A stretch of 64,000 nucleotides of DNA from Marinobacter subterrani (GTDB taxonomy: Bacteria > Pseudomonadota > Gammaproteobacteria > Pseudomonadales > Oleiphilaceae): contig NZ_LFBU01000001.1 of NCBI RefSeq assembly GCF_001045555.1, positions 744,001 to 808,000 of the forward strand, read 5' to 3'. How positions within the stretch are numbered: position 1 is the stretch's first letter; each line of letters opens with the position of its first letter. Positions 48,999-57,764 of this stretch are shown here, piece by piece. The position numbers and the translations under genes are program-made. Below the pieces are notes generated by a model. It made no database searches and had not been told where the DNA came from. It saw nothing but the letters and a program-made list of their open reading frames with translations.

Positions 48999-50675
48999 TT
49001 ACTTGTTAACGGCCTCGTCCCGCAGCTCGCGCCGCAGAATCTTGCCCACGTTGGTCTTGGGCAGTTCGTCGCGGAATTCAAAGTGCTTGGGCACCTTGTA
49101 CGCGGTTAGCCGCTCGCGGCAGAATTCCTTGAGCTCGTTCTCGGTCACACCGTCAGCGGTGGGCACCAGGTAGACCTTGACCGCCTCGCCACTCTTGGCA
49201 TCCGGAATACCGACAGCGGCGCACTCAACCACCTTCGGATGACTGCTGACCACGTCCTCAATCTCGTTCGGAAACACGTTGAAGCCGGACACAATGATCA
49301 TGTCTTTCTTGCGGTCGACAATCCGGATGTAACCGTCTTCCTGGATCAGGGCAATATCCCCGGTGCGCAGGAAGCCGTCTGCCGTGAACGATTTCTGGGT
49401 GTCTTCCGGGCGCTGCCAGTAGCCACGCATTACCTGGGGGCCTTTCACACACAGCTCGCCGGGCTCGCCAAAGGGTGTTTCATTGCCCTCGTCGTCCAGG
49501 GTCTTGACCTGGGTTGAGGGAATCGGCAGGCCGATGGTGCCGATCTGAATGGCACTGGGCGGATTGAAGGTCACCACGGGAGAGGTCTCGGTCATTCCGA
49601 AGCCCTCGCAGATCTCGCACCCTGTTACCCGCTGCCACATTTTTGCCGTATCGCTGGTCAGGGCCATACCGCCGGAGGAGGTCAGCTTGAGACTGCTGAA
49701 GTCCAGATCCTGGAACTCCTCGTTGTTGCACAAGGCCACGAACAGGGTATTGAGGCCGAGGAATGCGGTAAATTTGTGGTTTTTCAGTTCCTTCACAAAC
49801 CCGGGGATGTCTCTGGGGTTCGGAATCAGGATATTGTGGGAGCCTGCCTCCAGCATGATGCCGCAGTTCAGGGTGAAGGAGTAAATGTGGTACAGCGGCA
49901 GAGGCGCAATGACAACTTCCTGTCCCTCGTTAACCATCCCCTCCATCATCGGGCGGGTTTGCAGCAGGTTTGCCACCAGATTGCCATGGGTCAGCATGGC
50001 GCCTTTGGCGACGCCGGTCGTGCCGCCGGTATATTGCAGAACAGCGACATCGTCCGCCTTGCAGTCAACCGGTGAGAACTTTTCCCGGCCACCGGCACTG
50101 AGCACCGCCGGCAGTTTATGGGCCTGGGGAATGTTGAACGGAGGCACCATCTTTTTCACATGCTTGATCACCGCGTTCATCAACGTGCGCTTGATTGGTG
50201 AGTGCATATCGGCAATTTCAGTCACGATGACAAGTTCAATGCCGGTATGGGGCAGGACCTTTTCGGCATTTTCGGCCATGTTGGCCAGCACCACCAGCGC
50301 CTTGGCACCGGAATCGTTGAACTGGTGCTCCATTTCCCGCTTGGTATACAGCGGGTTGGTGTTCACCACAATCAGGCCGGCACGCATGGCACCGAACACA
50401 ACCACCGGATACTGGCTGACGTTCGGCATCTGAACGGCAATCCGGTCGCCGGGCTTCAGGTCAGTCTTGTTCTGAATCCAGGCGGCAAAGTTGCGGCTCT
50501 GGGTGTCGAGATCGCGATAAGTGAGCGTTGCGCCAACAGCGGAGAATGCGGGACGGTCAGCAAATTTTTTGACCGCCTGTTCGAACACATCCACCATGCT
50601 TTTGTATTTGCTCAGGTCAACCTCGCGAGGTACGCCGGCGGGGTATTTATCCTGATAGAACTGCTCAAAATCCAT
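48999..50675 (-). CDS. fadD: FadD, long-chain fatty acid-CoA ligase
   Basis: Activates long-chain fatty acids to acyl-CoA for beta-oxidation. 558 residues from the ATG at 50675, placed 6 bases after AGGAG; an in-frame ATG two codons earlier overlaps the ribosome site. ANL-family motifs: LQYTGGTTGVAKGAMLTHGN (AMP binding), GFGMTETSPVV, and DGFLRTGDIALIQEDGY with the hinge/lysine region IVDRKKDMIIVSGFNV. Divergent from the MaoC-type hydratase gene, a fitting partner in fatty-acid metabolism. Confidence 0.96.
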   Translation of the reverse strand: MDFEQFYQDKYPAGVPREVDLSKYKSMVDVFEQAVKKFADRPAFSAVGATLTYRDLDTQSRNFAAWIQNKTDLKPGDRIAVQMPNVSQYPVVVFGAMRAGLIVVNTNPLYTKREMEHQFNDSGAKALVVLANMAENAEKVLPHTGIELVIVTEIADMHSPIKRTLMNAVIKHVKKMVPPFNIPQAHKLPAVLSAGGREKFSPVDCKADDVAVLQYTGGTTGVAKGAMLTHGNLVANLLQTRPMMEGMVNEGQEVVIAPLPLYHIYSFTLNCGIMLEAGSHNILIPNPRDIPGFVKELKNHKFTAFLGLNTLFVALCNNEEFQDLDFSSLKLTSSGGMALTSDTAKMWQRVTGCEICEGFGMTETSPVVTFNPPSAIQIGTIGLPIPSTQVKTLDDEGNETPFGEPGELCVKGPQVMRGYWQRPEDTQKSFTADGFLRTGDIALIQEDGYIRIVDRKKDMIIVSGFNVFPNEIEDVVSSHPKVVECAAVGIPDAKSGEAVKVYLVPTADGVTENELKEFCRERLTAYKVPKHFEFRDELPKTNVGKILRRELRDEAVNK

Positions 50676-50863
50676 TACCATCTCCTGTGTGGCGCTTCTG
50701 ATTGTAATGATTTACCAATGTCAGGCTGATCAGAAAATCAACCCTACAAAAGTATCAGCCTCAAAAAAGTTGGGAGAGAATAGCAGTTTTGTAACCGATG
50801 AGGTAGTTTTCGGGGGACTTACCCGAACACCTGTACTCAAATGACAATAGTGCGGAGCACGCC

Positions 50864-51349
50864 ATGAGCGATACCCTTGATACTCTTGAGAATATTACCT
50901 ACGACGAGCTGAACGAGGGCGATACGGCCACCTTCACACGCACCCTTTCCGAAGACGAGCTGGTGCTGTTTGCCGCGGTTTCCGGTGACGTGAATCCGGT
51001 ACACCTGGACTCGGAGTTTGCCGCCGGCTCCATGTTCAAGGAGCGGATTGCCCATGGCATGTGGAGCGGCTCCCTGATTTCTGCCGCACTGGCCACCGTT
51101 ATGCCGGGCCCGGGAACCATCTACCTTGAGCAGAGCCTGTCATTCAAGCGCCCGGTAAAGCTTGATGACACACTCACCGTAAACCTGAAAGTGCTGAGCA
51201 AGGAGCCGAAAGGCCGTGTGGTGGTGGCGTGCGATGTGCGGAACCAGAATGGCCAGCAGGTGGTATCGGGCGAGGCCAGGGTTATAGCGCCAACAGAGAA
51301 AGTTTCCCTGCACAAACCCCAACTGCCCAGGATCACCATCGAAAGCTGA
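50864..51349 (+). CDS. MaoC/PhaJ-type (R)-specific enoyl-CoA hydratase
   Basis: 161-residue hotdog-fold hydratase. The catalytic Asp42 and His47 lie in AAVSGDVNPVHLDSEFA, the hydratase-2 motif, followed by IAHGMWSGSLISAAL. PhaJ-like enzymes turn trans-2-enoyl-CoA into (R)-3-hydroxyacyl-CoA, linking beta-oxidation to polyester or lipid synthesis; which route applies is not visible, since no pha gene is in the window. Divergent from fadD across 188 bases that hold both promoters. Confidence 0.9.
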   Translation: MSDTLDTLENITYDELNEGDTATFTRTLSEDELVLFAAVSGDVNPVHLDSEFAAGSMFKERIAHGMWSGSLISAALATVMPGPGTIYLEQSLSFKRPVKLDDTLTVNLKVLSKEPKGRVVVACDVRNQNGQQVVSGEARVIAPTEKVSLHKPQLPRITIES

Positions 51350-51390
51350 TCCGGGCGAGGGGCAGCACGCCGCTGCCCCTTCCCTGCCCC

Positions 51391-52389
51391 TTACCCGGGC
51401 AGGAAATCAATCGGAAACCGCACCCGGCGCGTCTCGACCTGATCGGCACCAAAGTTGAACATCCTCACCCGCATGGCGATGCGCTGTTCCAGGGACGGAT
51501 GCTCCAGTTCAGAGCTGACGACCTTGCAGGCGGAAACCGAACCGTCCGGTTCGATCACCAGCTCCAGCAATACCTTGCCCTCAAGCGTGGGATCCTGCCT
51601 CAGCTCTCTCCGGTACAGGGAGTAAAGTGCGGTTTTATTGGCATCAAAGACCTTGCGAATATTGCTCATGGCCCGCTCGCCCACGGTGGGTTCGGGTTTA
51701 GCCGCCGTTGCCGCCACGGCCCGGCTTTCCTCAACCGGCGCTGCGACCTTCCGGACATCGTGCCCGGCAACCGCTACTGCTATCTCCGGTGTTGCAGATT
51801 TTCCGACACCTCCGCTGCCGCTGAGGACCTCACGGGAATCCGGCGCTTCAACAGAATCCGCTGTAGCTGGTGAGCCGGTGTTGACCGCAAACTGGCGTGC
51901 CGGCGCCGTTTCGGGTTCGCGCAATGAGGCAAGCCGGTCTTTCATCGCCAACAGGCCCGATTTTGACGCCGTCGCCCGGGCCTGCTCGACGGTTTGCCGG
52001 GGCTTTGGCTGCGCTGGCTGGGCAACCACAGGTTCCGTTTGGGGCGCTGGTTCGGGTTCAGCCGTCACCGGTTCGGGGGTCGGCTTTTCCGGTTCTTTGC
52101 TCCGAACCTCGGGTTCAGGCTCAGGCATTGGCTTGACCGGCTCTGGCCTGGCCGGCGCCGGGGGCACAACAGGCTTTGGCTGTTCCAGCAGGCGCGCAAG
52201 CCTGGGTGGAATCTGCTCGGCCTTACTGCGCTCGATCTCCGGCAAATCCAGTGTCGGTATCAGAAACGCCGGGGGCAAAAACAACACCAGCATAACCACG
52301 ACAATCGCCGTAAATCTGAGATTTTCGCGACTATCCCGGTTCCATGGCAGCCCCGGTTGATGCATCACCAAAGCCTGGGGGTCAGCCAT
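51391..52389 (-). CDS. TonB-like energy transducer with AgmX/PglI-type C-terminal domain
   Basis: 332 residues from the ATG at 52389, which overlaps the ExbD2 stop by 8 bases. One N-terminal membrane segment (residues about 26-45, FTAIVVVMLVLFLPPAFLIP), without the histidine of E. coli TonB. Then a long Pro/Glu-rich linker and a C-terminal domain (VGERAMSNIRKVFDANKTAL, KVLLELVIEPDGSVSACKVV) of the AgmX/PglI type, which is related to TonB and seen in gliding-motility machines of Myxococcus. Last gene of the nine-gene envelope operon. Likely spans the periplasm and passes force from the ExbB/ExbD motor to an outer partner. Confidence 0.87.
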   Translation of the reverse strand: MADPQALVMHQPGLPWNRDSRENLRFTAIVVVMLVLFLPPAFLIPTLDLPEIERSKAEQIPPRLARLLEQPKPVVPPAPARPEPVKPMPEPEPEVRSKEPEKPTPEPVTAEPEPAPQTEPVVAQPAQPKPRQTVEQARATASKSGLLAMKDRLASLREPETAPARQFAVNTGSPATADSVEAPDSREVLSGSGGVGKSATPEIAVAVAGHDVRKVAAPVEESRAVAATAAKPEPTVGERAMSNIRKVFDANKTALYSLYRRELRQDPTLEGKVLLELVIEPDGSVSACKVVSSELEHPSLEQRIAMRVRMFNFGADQVETRRVRFPIDFLPG

Positions 52390-52870
52390 TTCGAACTTCC
52401 CCCTCCACCGCAAGCCGTACCTGCCGGTACTGCTCATCAATGCAGGTCTGCATGACCTTCCGTAGCAACCGGTAATCGGTATCCCGGCCGGCCATGATGG
52501 TTACCGCCAACCCTTGCTCCGGGATTTCGGACCAACGGCTGCGACGCCAGGCCAGCTCCTCCGCCAACCCTGGGAAGTGGCTATCCCCCGTTTCAATACC
52601 CGATAACCGGACCACTTCCTTGCCCTGCACCAGAATCGAATCACCGGTCAGTTGAACCGTGAGGCTCTCTTCTGCCTGCTGTTTCGCGCTGGATGTCGGC
52701 AGTGGCAGGTCAGAGCCGTTCTGCATGACCTTCACATCGGAGGAGTTCACCATCAGGAAAAAAACCAGAATGGTGAAGATGTCCATCAGCGAGACCAGGT
52801 TGAGGCCACCCGCCCGGTGCATGCGGCCATAGTGCCGCTGAATTCTGCGAGCTTTACGGGATCGTTTCAC
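52382..52870 (-). CDS. ExbD/TolR family protein 2 (keeps transmembrane Asp30)
   Basis: 162 residues. The N-terminal basic stretch is followed by one membrane segment (LNLVSLMDIFTILVFFLMVN) in which Asp30 matches the proton-carrying Asp of ExbD/TolR. The periplasmic part is a small alpha/beta domain (QTCIDEQYRQVRLAVEGE at the end). Overlaps ExbD1 by 4 bases (ATGA) and the TonB-like gene by 8 bases. Forms, by family knowledge, part of the stator-rotor complex in the inner membrane. Confidence 0.9.
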   Translation of the reverse strand: MKRSRKARRIQRHYGRMHRAGGLNLVSLMDIFTILVFFLMVNSSDVKVMQNGSDLPLPTSSAKQQAEESLTVQLTGDSILVQGKEVVRLSGIETGDSHFPGLAEELAWRRSRWSEIPEQGLAVTIMAGRDTDYRLLRKVMQTCIDEQYRQVRLAVEGEVRNG

Positions 52871-53397
52871 ACGCCCTCCCCGGATGATTCCTTGCCGGTG
52901 GCGGCCAGTTGACGGCTCTCCGACGCATCCATCAGGGACACATCCGGAAACAGTTCTCCCTCCACCACGCTGGCCGCGACGACGGCCGGGTAGGACCGAA
53001 CCGTATCCATGGCGGTAACCAGGGTCTGGTAATCAATATCCGGGCCCACTTCCAGCACCAGATCGGTTTTCTCGGGCACCCGGGTTTTCACCTGCCGGAG
53101 CACCTCACGAAGCGCGGCGAAATCCTGCCCGCCGGCCTTTTTGGGGAGAACACGGATAACGCCGCGGTCGCTGTCTGCAATTTCGATTCCCTCCGGAATC
53201 AGCGTTACCACCAGGCGAAAGTCATCCGCTTCCGGTGCCTCACCGGGCTCCATTCCCGGAAAATTCAACTCAATCATGTGAACCTGGCTGAACACCATGC
53301 CCAACAACAGAACCGGCACCAGAACAATCATGAGGTTCAGAAAGGCAGTGATGTCCAGGTCCGGCGACGTACTCAGCCTGCGATGTCGGCGTCTCAT
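52867..53397 (-). CDS. ExbD/TolR family protein 1 (Asn in place of the proton-carrying Asp)
   Basis: 176 residues. The membrane segment DITAFLNLMIVLVPVLLLGM aligns with that of ExbD/TolR, but the key Asp position is Asn21 (AAC codon at 53337-53335). The periplasmic domain follows (VLEVGPDIDYQTLVTAMDTV is a typical ExbD stretch). It starts 9 bases after the ExbB stop and overlaps ExbD2. The pair of one Asp- and one Asn-bearing ExbD suggests a mixed dimer in which only one chain carries protons; this is inference. Confidence 0.88.
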   Translation of the reverse strand: MRRRHRRLSTSPDLDITAFLNLMIVLVPVLLLGMVFSQVHMIELNFPGMEPGEAPEADDFRLVVTLIPEGIEIADSDRGVIRVLPKKAGGQDFAALREVLRQVKTRVPEKTDLVLEVGPDIDYQTLVTAMDTVRSYPAVVAASVVEGELFPDVSLMDASESRQLAATGKESSGEGV

Positions 53398-53406
53398 GGC
53401 GTCAAC

Positions 53407-54102
53407 TCAGGCCAGGGAGGGCCGGGGCTCAGGATTCGCCGCCCGGGGTGGCACCGCGCCGGAGGCCGCAGGCGCGCCCGGGTCAGAAATAATATTCAGC
53501 AGTTTCACGCCGGCCATTTCAAAACTGTCGACAATTTCGTTGGTGCGCGTCTGCAAAACCGCATGGAACATCAGCAGCGGTATCGCGGACATCAGCCCGA
53601 ATGCCGTGGTATTCATGGCTACCGAGATACTGCCGGAGAGCAGGCTGGCTTTCTGCGAGGGGTCCGCCGCGGCCACCGCTGTAAAGGCGGCAATCAGGCC
53701 GATGATGGTACCGAGAAGCCCGAGAAGCGTGGCGATGTTTGCCAGCGTTGCCAGGTACTGGGTGCGCTTCTCCAGCCGCGGCAGGACTTCCATCAGACCC
53801 TCTTCCATGGCGTATTCGATGTCTTCACGCCGGCTGTTGCTCAGCAGACGGCCGATTCCGGCACCCATGATGGCGGCTATGGCACTGTTCGAGTTGCTGG
53901 CTGCTTTCATGGCGCGCTGATAATCACGCTTCTGGAGCAACGGCAGAATGCCACGCTCGAAGGCGATCCGGTTGCGCCGTCGCACTCCGGAAAGATAGAC
54001 AAACCGTTCAACGGCGATCGCCAGGCCCAGCGCCAGCACAACAGCGATGGGGTACATGAAGGGGCCGCCTTCCTGAAAAAAACGTACGATGGTGTCGAGC
54101 AT
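53407..54102 (-). CDS. ExbB/TolQ/MotA family proton channel
   Basis: 231-residue inner-membrane protein with three membrane segments: residues about 17-37 (MYPIAVVLALGLAIAVERFV), a long pair around 115-140 (IATLLGLLGTIIGLIAAFTA) and about 152-180 (VAMNTTAFGLMSAIPLLMFH). The conserved LGLLGTIIGLIAAF and the Thr-Thr-rich third helix are the ExbB/TolQ signature, with the cytoplasmic loop between helices 1 and 2. Builds the pentameric channel that, with ExbD, uses the proton gradient. Lies 16 bases after the small secreted-protein gene. Confidence 0.92.
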   Translation of the reverse strand: MLDTIVRFFQEGGPFMYPIAVVLALGLAIAVERFVYLSGVRRRNRIAFERGILPLLQKRDYQRAMKAASNSNSAIAAIMGAGIGRLLSNSRREDIEYAMEEGLMEVLPRLEKRTQYLATLANIATLLGLLGTIIGLIAAFTAVAAADPSQKASLLSGSISVAMNTTAFGLMSAIPLLMFHAVLQTRTNEIVDSFEMAGVKLLNIISDPGAPAASGAVPPRAANPEPRPSLA

Positions 54103-54118
54103 CTTTATTCTCCCGGTA

Positions 54119-54466
54119 TTACTGCACAGTCACGGCTGAGCTCCCGAGGGGGCTCAGAATCAGGGGGTTCAGGTTTTCCCGAAACAGGCGATGCCGTTCC
54201 AGGGCCACCGGGTCTACCGGCCGAACCAGTTCCGGCGCGGTGTCATCCAGCTTCGCCCGGGGGCGCTTTGGCAGGCTTGGTGGCTGCCAGGGCAAAATGT
54301 AAAGTACCCTGGGCTCGTCCTCGCCCAGGCTTGCGGAAATGCCGTCAACGCTGAGGCGAACTGCATCGCCCTGCCCTGGCGCCGCAGTGGCCGTGGCCAT
54401 CACGGCACTCCAGGCAACCAGGATTGCCAACACACCGGCTCTTTTGATTTTCAGATCACTGCGCAT
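54119..54466 (-). CDS. Small exported protein of the envelope operon, unknown
   Basis: 115 residues with a signal peptide (GVLAILVAWSAVMATATAAP). The mature part is short, Pro-rich (YILPWQPPSLPKRPRAKLDD) and ends in a segment predicted to be mostly extended. No known domain. It directly abuts the TPR lipoprotein gene (0 bases) and precedes exbB by 16 bases, so it is part of the operon and probably an accessory periplasmic subunit. Confidence 0.8.
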   Translation of the reverse strand: MRSDLKIKRAGVLAILVAWSAVMATATAAPGQGDAVRLSVDGISASLGEDEPRVLYILPWQPPSLPKRPRAKLDDTAPELVRPVDPVALERHRLFRENLNPLILSPLGSSAVTVQ

Positions 54467-54952
54467 CTATTCCAGCCTCCGTTCAAGATCAGCAATCCAC
54501 CCGGCCACCAGCTTGTCGTCTTCTTCGGTCAACGCCTGATAGCGTTCGTAGTGCGCGAGCGCCTTGTCGAGATCCAGCAGATAGAGCTCAGCGATTACCG
54601 CGAGGTTGAAGTGCAGCTCGGCAACCTCGGGAGACCGGGCGATACCCCTTTCCAGAAGCGTCACAGCATCGGCAAAACGGTGCTGGTCTTTCATCAGCAA
54701 CGCCAGGTTATTCACAACCACGGCATTGCCCGGATCCAGTTCCACCGCTCTCTGCCATGCCTCGGCAGCGGCGTTCCGGCGGCCCTGCTCGAAGGCCAGT
54801 TGCCCCTGCGTTGCGAACTCTTTCGCCAGTTCCGGGTTGCTCTGGACAGGTTCGGGTTGCGGTTGCTGAGCAGCCGGCCCTGCGCAGCCGGCCAGCAGAC
54901 CCAGCAAAAGGCTCCAGGCCAACCGGTATGTCCGCCCATAATTACACGCCAT
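54467..54952 (-). CDS. TPR lipoprotein of the envelope operon
   Basis: 161 residues. A lipoprotein signal with lipobox LLAGC (SLLLGLLAGCAG) places the mature cysteine near residue 23. The rest is a Pro/Gln-rich linker then three to four TPR units (LAFEQGRRNAAAEAWQRAVE, LDPGNAVVVNNLALLMKD, HFNLAVIAELYLLDLDKALA). Likely an outer-membrane-anchored TPR adaptor, similar in plan to TtpC/PilF-type helpers of Ton systems. Overlaps the 940-residue TPR gene by 11 bases. Confidence 0.88.
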   Translation of the reverse strand: MACNYGRTYRLAWSLLLGLLAGCAGPAAQQPQPEPVQSNPELAKEFATQGQLAFEQGRRNAAAEAWQRAVELDPGNAVVVNNLALLMKDQHRFADAVTLLERGIARSPEVAELHFNLAVIAELYLLDLDKALAHYERYQALTEEDDKLVAGWIADLERRLE

Positions 54953-57764
54953 CGCCGGCCTCCATATTCCAGCTCAACCATTTCACATCGCGCTGGTAGC
55001 GCCCCGGGTGCAGCTTGGCCAGAACACCCAGGCTACGCTCAATCCAGGCATCGTAGCCCTGCGAGGTAATCCGTTGGTGGTTCTCCGAGTGCAGCCGGAT
55101 GGCCTTTTCCTCGAACGGATGGGCCTCCTCTTCCAGCAGCATCCGGTACTGCATGGCCTCCATCTCGTTCAGCTCCGCTGGTACGGCGGACGCGATCAAA
55201 TCCCGGGCCAGACCCCGATACAATTCCGCCCGACGATAAAGCGATTCTGATACCACGGCATCTCCACCAAGTGCCTCGGCATCCAGGAACCGTTGCCGTG
55301 CCGTCTCCAGCGCCTGCTGCTTGCGCGCCAGCGAATCTTCCAGCGGATGGCTCAGCTCGATGCTGGTGAACGTCGCTGCCGCCCGGGCGCCAAGAACCAG
55401 TGAGGCACGGGATGCCCATGCCAGGGTTTCCTCGCTGTGCCAGGGGCTGTCGAGTTCCGCGCGCACCAGCGCCTGCCGCCAGCGATCCGCCCCGGCATCG
55501 GACTCCACCAGGCGGTGACGCATGGTCTGGAGCTGAAGATGGCCCGAACTGTCTTCAACAGCGGGGCCGGTGGCCAGGTAGTCCCGGTACAGCGCGTTGC
55601 GTTCGGCAACATTGCCCGCTTCGTGAAGCAATGCCGCCGCTCTGAGCCGCAGCGTCCAGGGGGCGGGCTGGCCCGAGGCCGCCTGGAGGAGCTCTGATGC
55701 TGCCAGTGCTGGCTGCCCGGAGGACACCCACGCGTGGACCAGTTTTTCGCTGATACCCGAGGCCAGTTCATGGCCGGGAAAGTCCGAGCGGAAACGCTCA
55801 AGACCTTTGATCGCCGCAGGCCAGTCCGCTGCCTTGAGAAGGGTGTTGGCCGCATCATACTGGCCTTTGATGGCGATCTCCGACCCGGGCAGAATGGAAC
55901 TGATGCGGCGGAAATGCCTGACCGCCTCTTCGGCATTGCCGCTGGTCGCAGCGCCCTCACCCTGGCGATACACCACCGTGGCCAACTGCTTGCGAATGCT
56001 TGCCATGTCGCCAGCCCCGGCCAGACCATTGGCAGAATGACCCGTGCCGGCATTTTCAGCGAGCGCCAGAGCCTGCTGCCAGGCCCTTTCTGCAAGACCG
56101 TATTCGGCCTGTTGCTGCCGGACTTTTGCCGTTACCTGCCACGCCGCATAACGTTCCGGGCCTGACGCTTCCTTGCTGGTGATGACTCGCGCACTGTAAT
56201 CCAGCGCGCGCTGATGGTCGCCGGCGGCGAGCCAGCGCTTCGACAGGTCGGCCATCACGCCAGCGTTTCTGGCATCCCCGGGGAAACGGTCGGCAAACCG
56301 GTCGGCTTCGGCGGAAACTGCCGCAAGTGAGGGCCGGAAGTCCCGGCTGACCCGCTGGCCTTCGACGCCATCGCGCAGCAGGGTAACGGCAGCCCATCCG
56401 GCATCCGCGGCGGCCTGGTAACCAACCACCTCATAAGCGGCCTGCCGAAAGTCTGCCAGCGCCTCAGGGAACTGCCCTGCCTGGAGCCGGGCGTCGCCGG
56501 CAAGGCGAAGGACTTCACCCTTCGGAGCGGAGCGCCGGGCAAGGCCCTCGTAGTAGTCCGCAGCCGAGGCGAAGGCGGCCTGAGCGGCATTGATATCGCC
56601 CGATTCAGCGGCCCTGGTGCCCCGGTTATAGTGAAAGTCGGCCAGCATCCGGCTGAAGCCCTGCCATTTTTCGTGCTCGCTCTGGTTCAGGCGAGCGTAG
56701 CCAGTGGCAGATTCAAAACCCGCCACGAACTCTGCCCTGGCCTGGCGAATACGCTCAGGCTGGCCCGCTCGCTGCCAGACTTCAACGACCTGCAACATGA
56801 ACGCTGGCACCTTGCCGTGGTTCGGGGCATAGCGAATAAATGCCTGGTTAACCGCGACACTGGCGTCGGTTTGCCCCAGGATGGCGTAGTAATCCGCCAG
56901 CCGGTCGAACAGGAGATGTACCCAGGGGCGACTACCGTTGTCGCCCAGCCAGGACACCAGCGTATCGGCGCCGCGTTTTCTGGCGGCCATCATGGCCAGT
57001 ACCCGGAAGGTGTCATCAATGGTATCGACACTGGATGCGTTGACGGTTTCCAGACTTCGGGTGTCCGGCAGAAACTCGTCCAGAACCGTCACAAAGGTAT
57101 TGGCCGCGCGATTCCAGGCGCCGGCACCCTGCTTGAACTGACTCCAGCCCAGCATGTAACGCGCCTTGGTGCTGAATTCCGCGCTATTGCCGGATTCAAT
57201 CAGTTGGCGATAGCCGGCTTCTGCCTCCGCGTAGCGACCGGACGCGAAGGCCGATTCGGCAATCCGGAACCTGGCCTCTGGCACCAGCGGCGAGTCAGGG
57301 TAGAGCCCAACCAGCTGTTTCAGGCGCTGGATGGATTCCTCATGGTTGCCGGTCAGGGCATGGGCTTTCGCCATCTGATACAGCAGCTCGTCAAGACTCC
57401 CGCTGAAGCTGCCCCGCTCGAGAATCGATTCGTAGCTGCTGATTGCCTCGCGGTAGACCTGCACTTCCTCCGAGGGTGAGAACCCGATGTCTTCCCCGGA
57501 CCGGTCCCGAATGTTGCTCAAACGGTTCAGGGCATCGATCCGCACCTCAGGTTCATCGGAGTTCCGGAACAGGCTCTGATAGCGCCGCGCGACTTCCGAT
57601 GGCGAAATGGCCGGCAAGGGGCGGGATTCGAATTTGAGGAACACGGGGCGCATATCGCCAATGGTTTCGCCATCGCGCCCGAGCTCGACCCGGAAGGATT
57701 CCTGGGCCATCACCGGCGAAATGAACCAGAGCGCTGCCAGGAACCCCGGAACCAAACGCATCAT
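54942..57764 (-). CDS. Large exported TPR protein of the envelope operon
   Basis: 940 residues with a signal peptide (RLVPGFLAALWFISPVMAQE) and an almost wholly alpha-helical Ala-rich mature part made of TPR-like repeats, e.g. LLYQMAKAHALTGNHEESIQ, RFRIAESAFASGRYAEAEAG and AAFASAADYYEGLARRSAPK. No catalytic domain. By size and repeat content it should be a periplasmic scaffold, comparable to the TPR proteins of gliding or Ton-linked systems, but I recognise no named family. Overlaps the upstream gene by 4 bases. Confidence 0.88.
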   Translation of the reverse strand: MMRLVPGFLAALWFISPVMAQESFRVELGRDGETIGDMRPVFLKFESRPLPAISPSEVARRYQSLFRNSDEPEVRIDALNRLSNIRDRSGEDIGFSPSEEVQVYREAISSYESILERGSFSGSLDELLYQMAKAHALTGNHEESIQRLKQLVGLYPDSPLVPEARFRIAESAFASGRYAEAEAGYRQLIESGNSAEFSTKARYMLGWSQFKQGAGAWNRAANTFVTVLDEFLPDTRSLETVNASSVDTIDDTFRVLAMMAARKRGADTLVSWLGDNGSRPWVHLLFDRLADYYAILGQTDASVAVNQAFIRYAPNHGKVPAFMLQVVEVWQRAGQPERIRQARAEFVAGFESATGYARLNQSEHEKWQGFSRMLADFHYNRGTRAAESGDINAAQAAFASAADYYEGLARRSAPKGEVLRLAGDARLQAGQFPEALADFRQAAYEVVGYQAAADAGWAAVTLLRDGVEGQRVSRDFRPSLAAVSAEADRFADRFPGDARNAGVMADLSKRWLAAGDHQRALDYSARVITSKEASGPERYAAWQVTAKVRQQQAEYGLAERAWQQALALAENAGTGHSANGLAGAGDMASIRKQLATVVYRQGEGAATSGNAEEAVRHFRRISSILPGSEIAIKGQYDAANTLLKAADWPAAIKGLERFRSDFPGHELASGISEKLVHAWVSSGQPALAASELLQAASGQPAPWTLRLRAAALLHEAGNVAERNALYRDYLATGPAVEDSSGHLQLQTMRHRLVESDAGADRWRQALVRAELDSPWHSEETLAWASRASLVLGARAAATFTSIELSHPLEDSLARKQQALETARQRFLDAEALGGDAVVSESLYRRAELYRGLARDLIASAVPAELNEMEAMQYRMLLEEEAHPFEEKAIRLHSENHQRITSQGYDAWIERSLGVLAKLHPGRYQRDVKWLSWNMEAGDGV

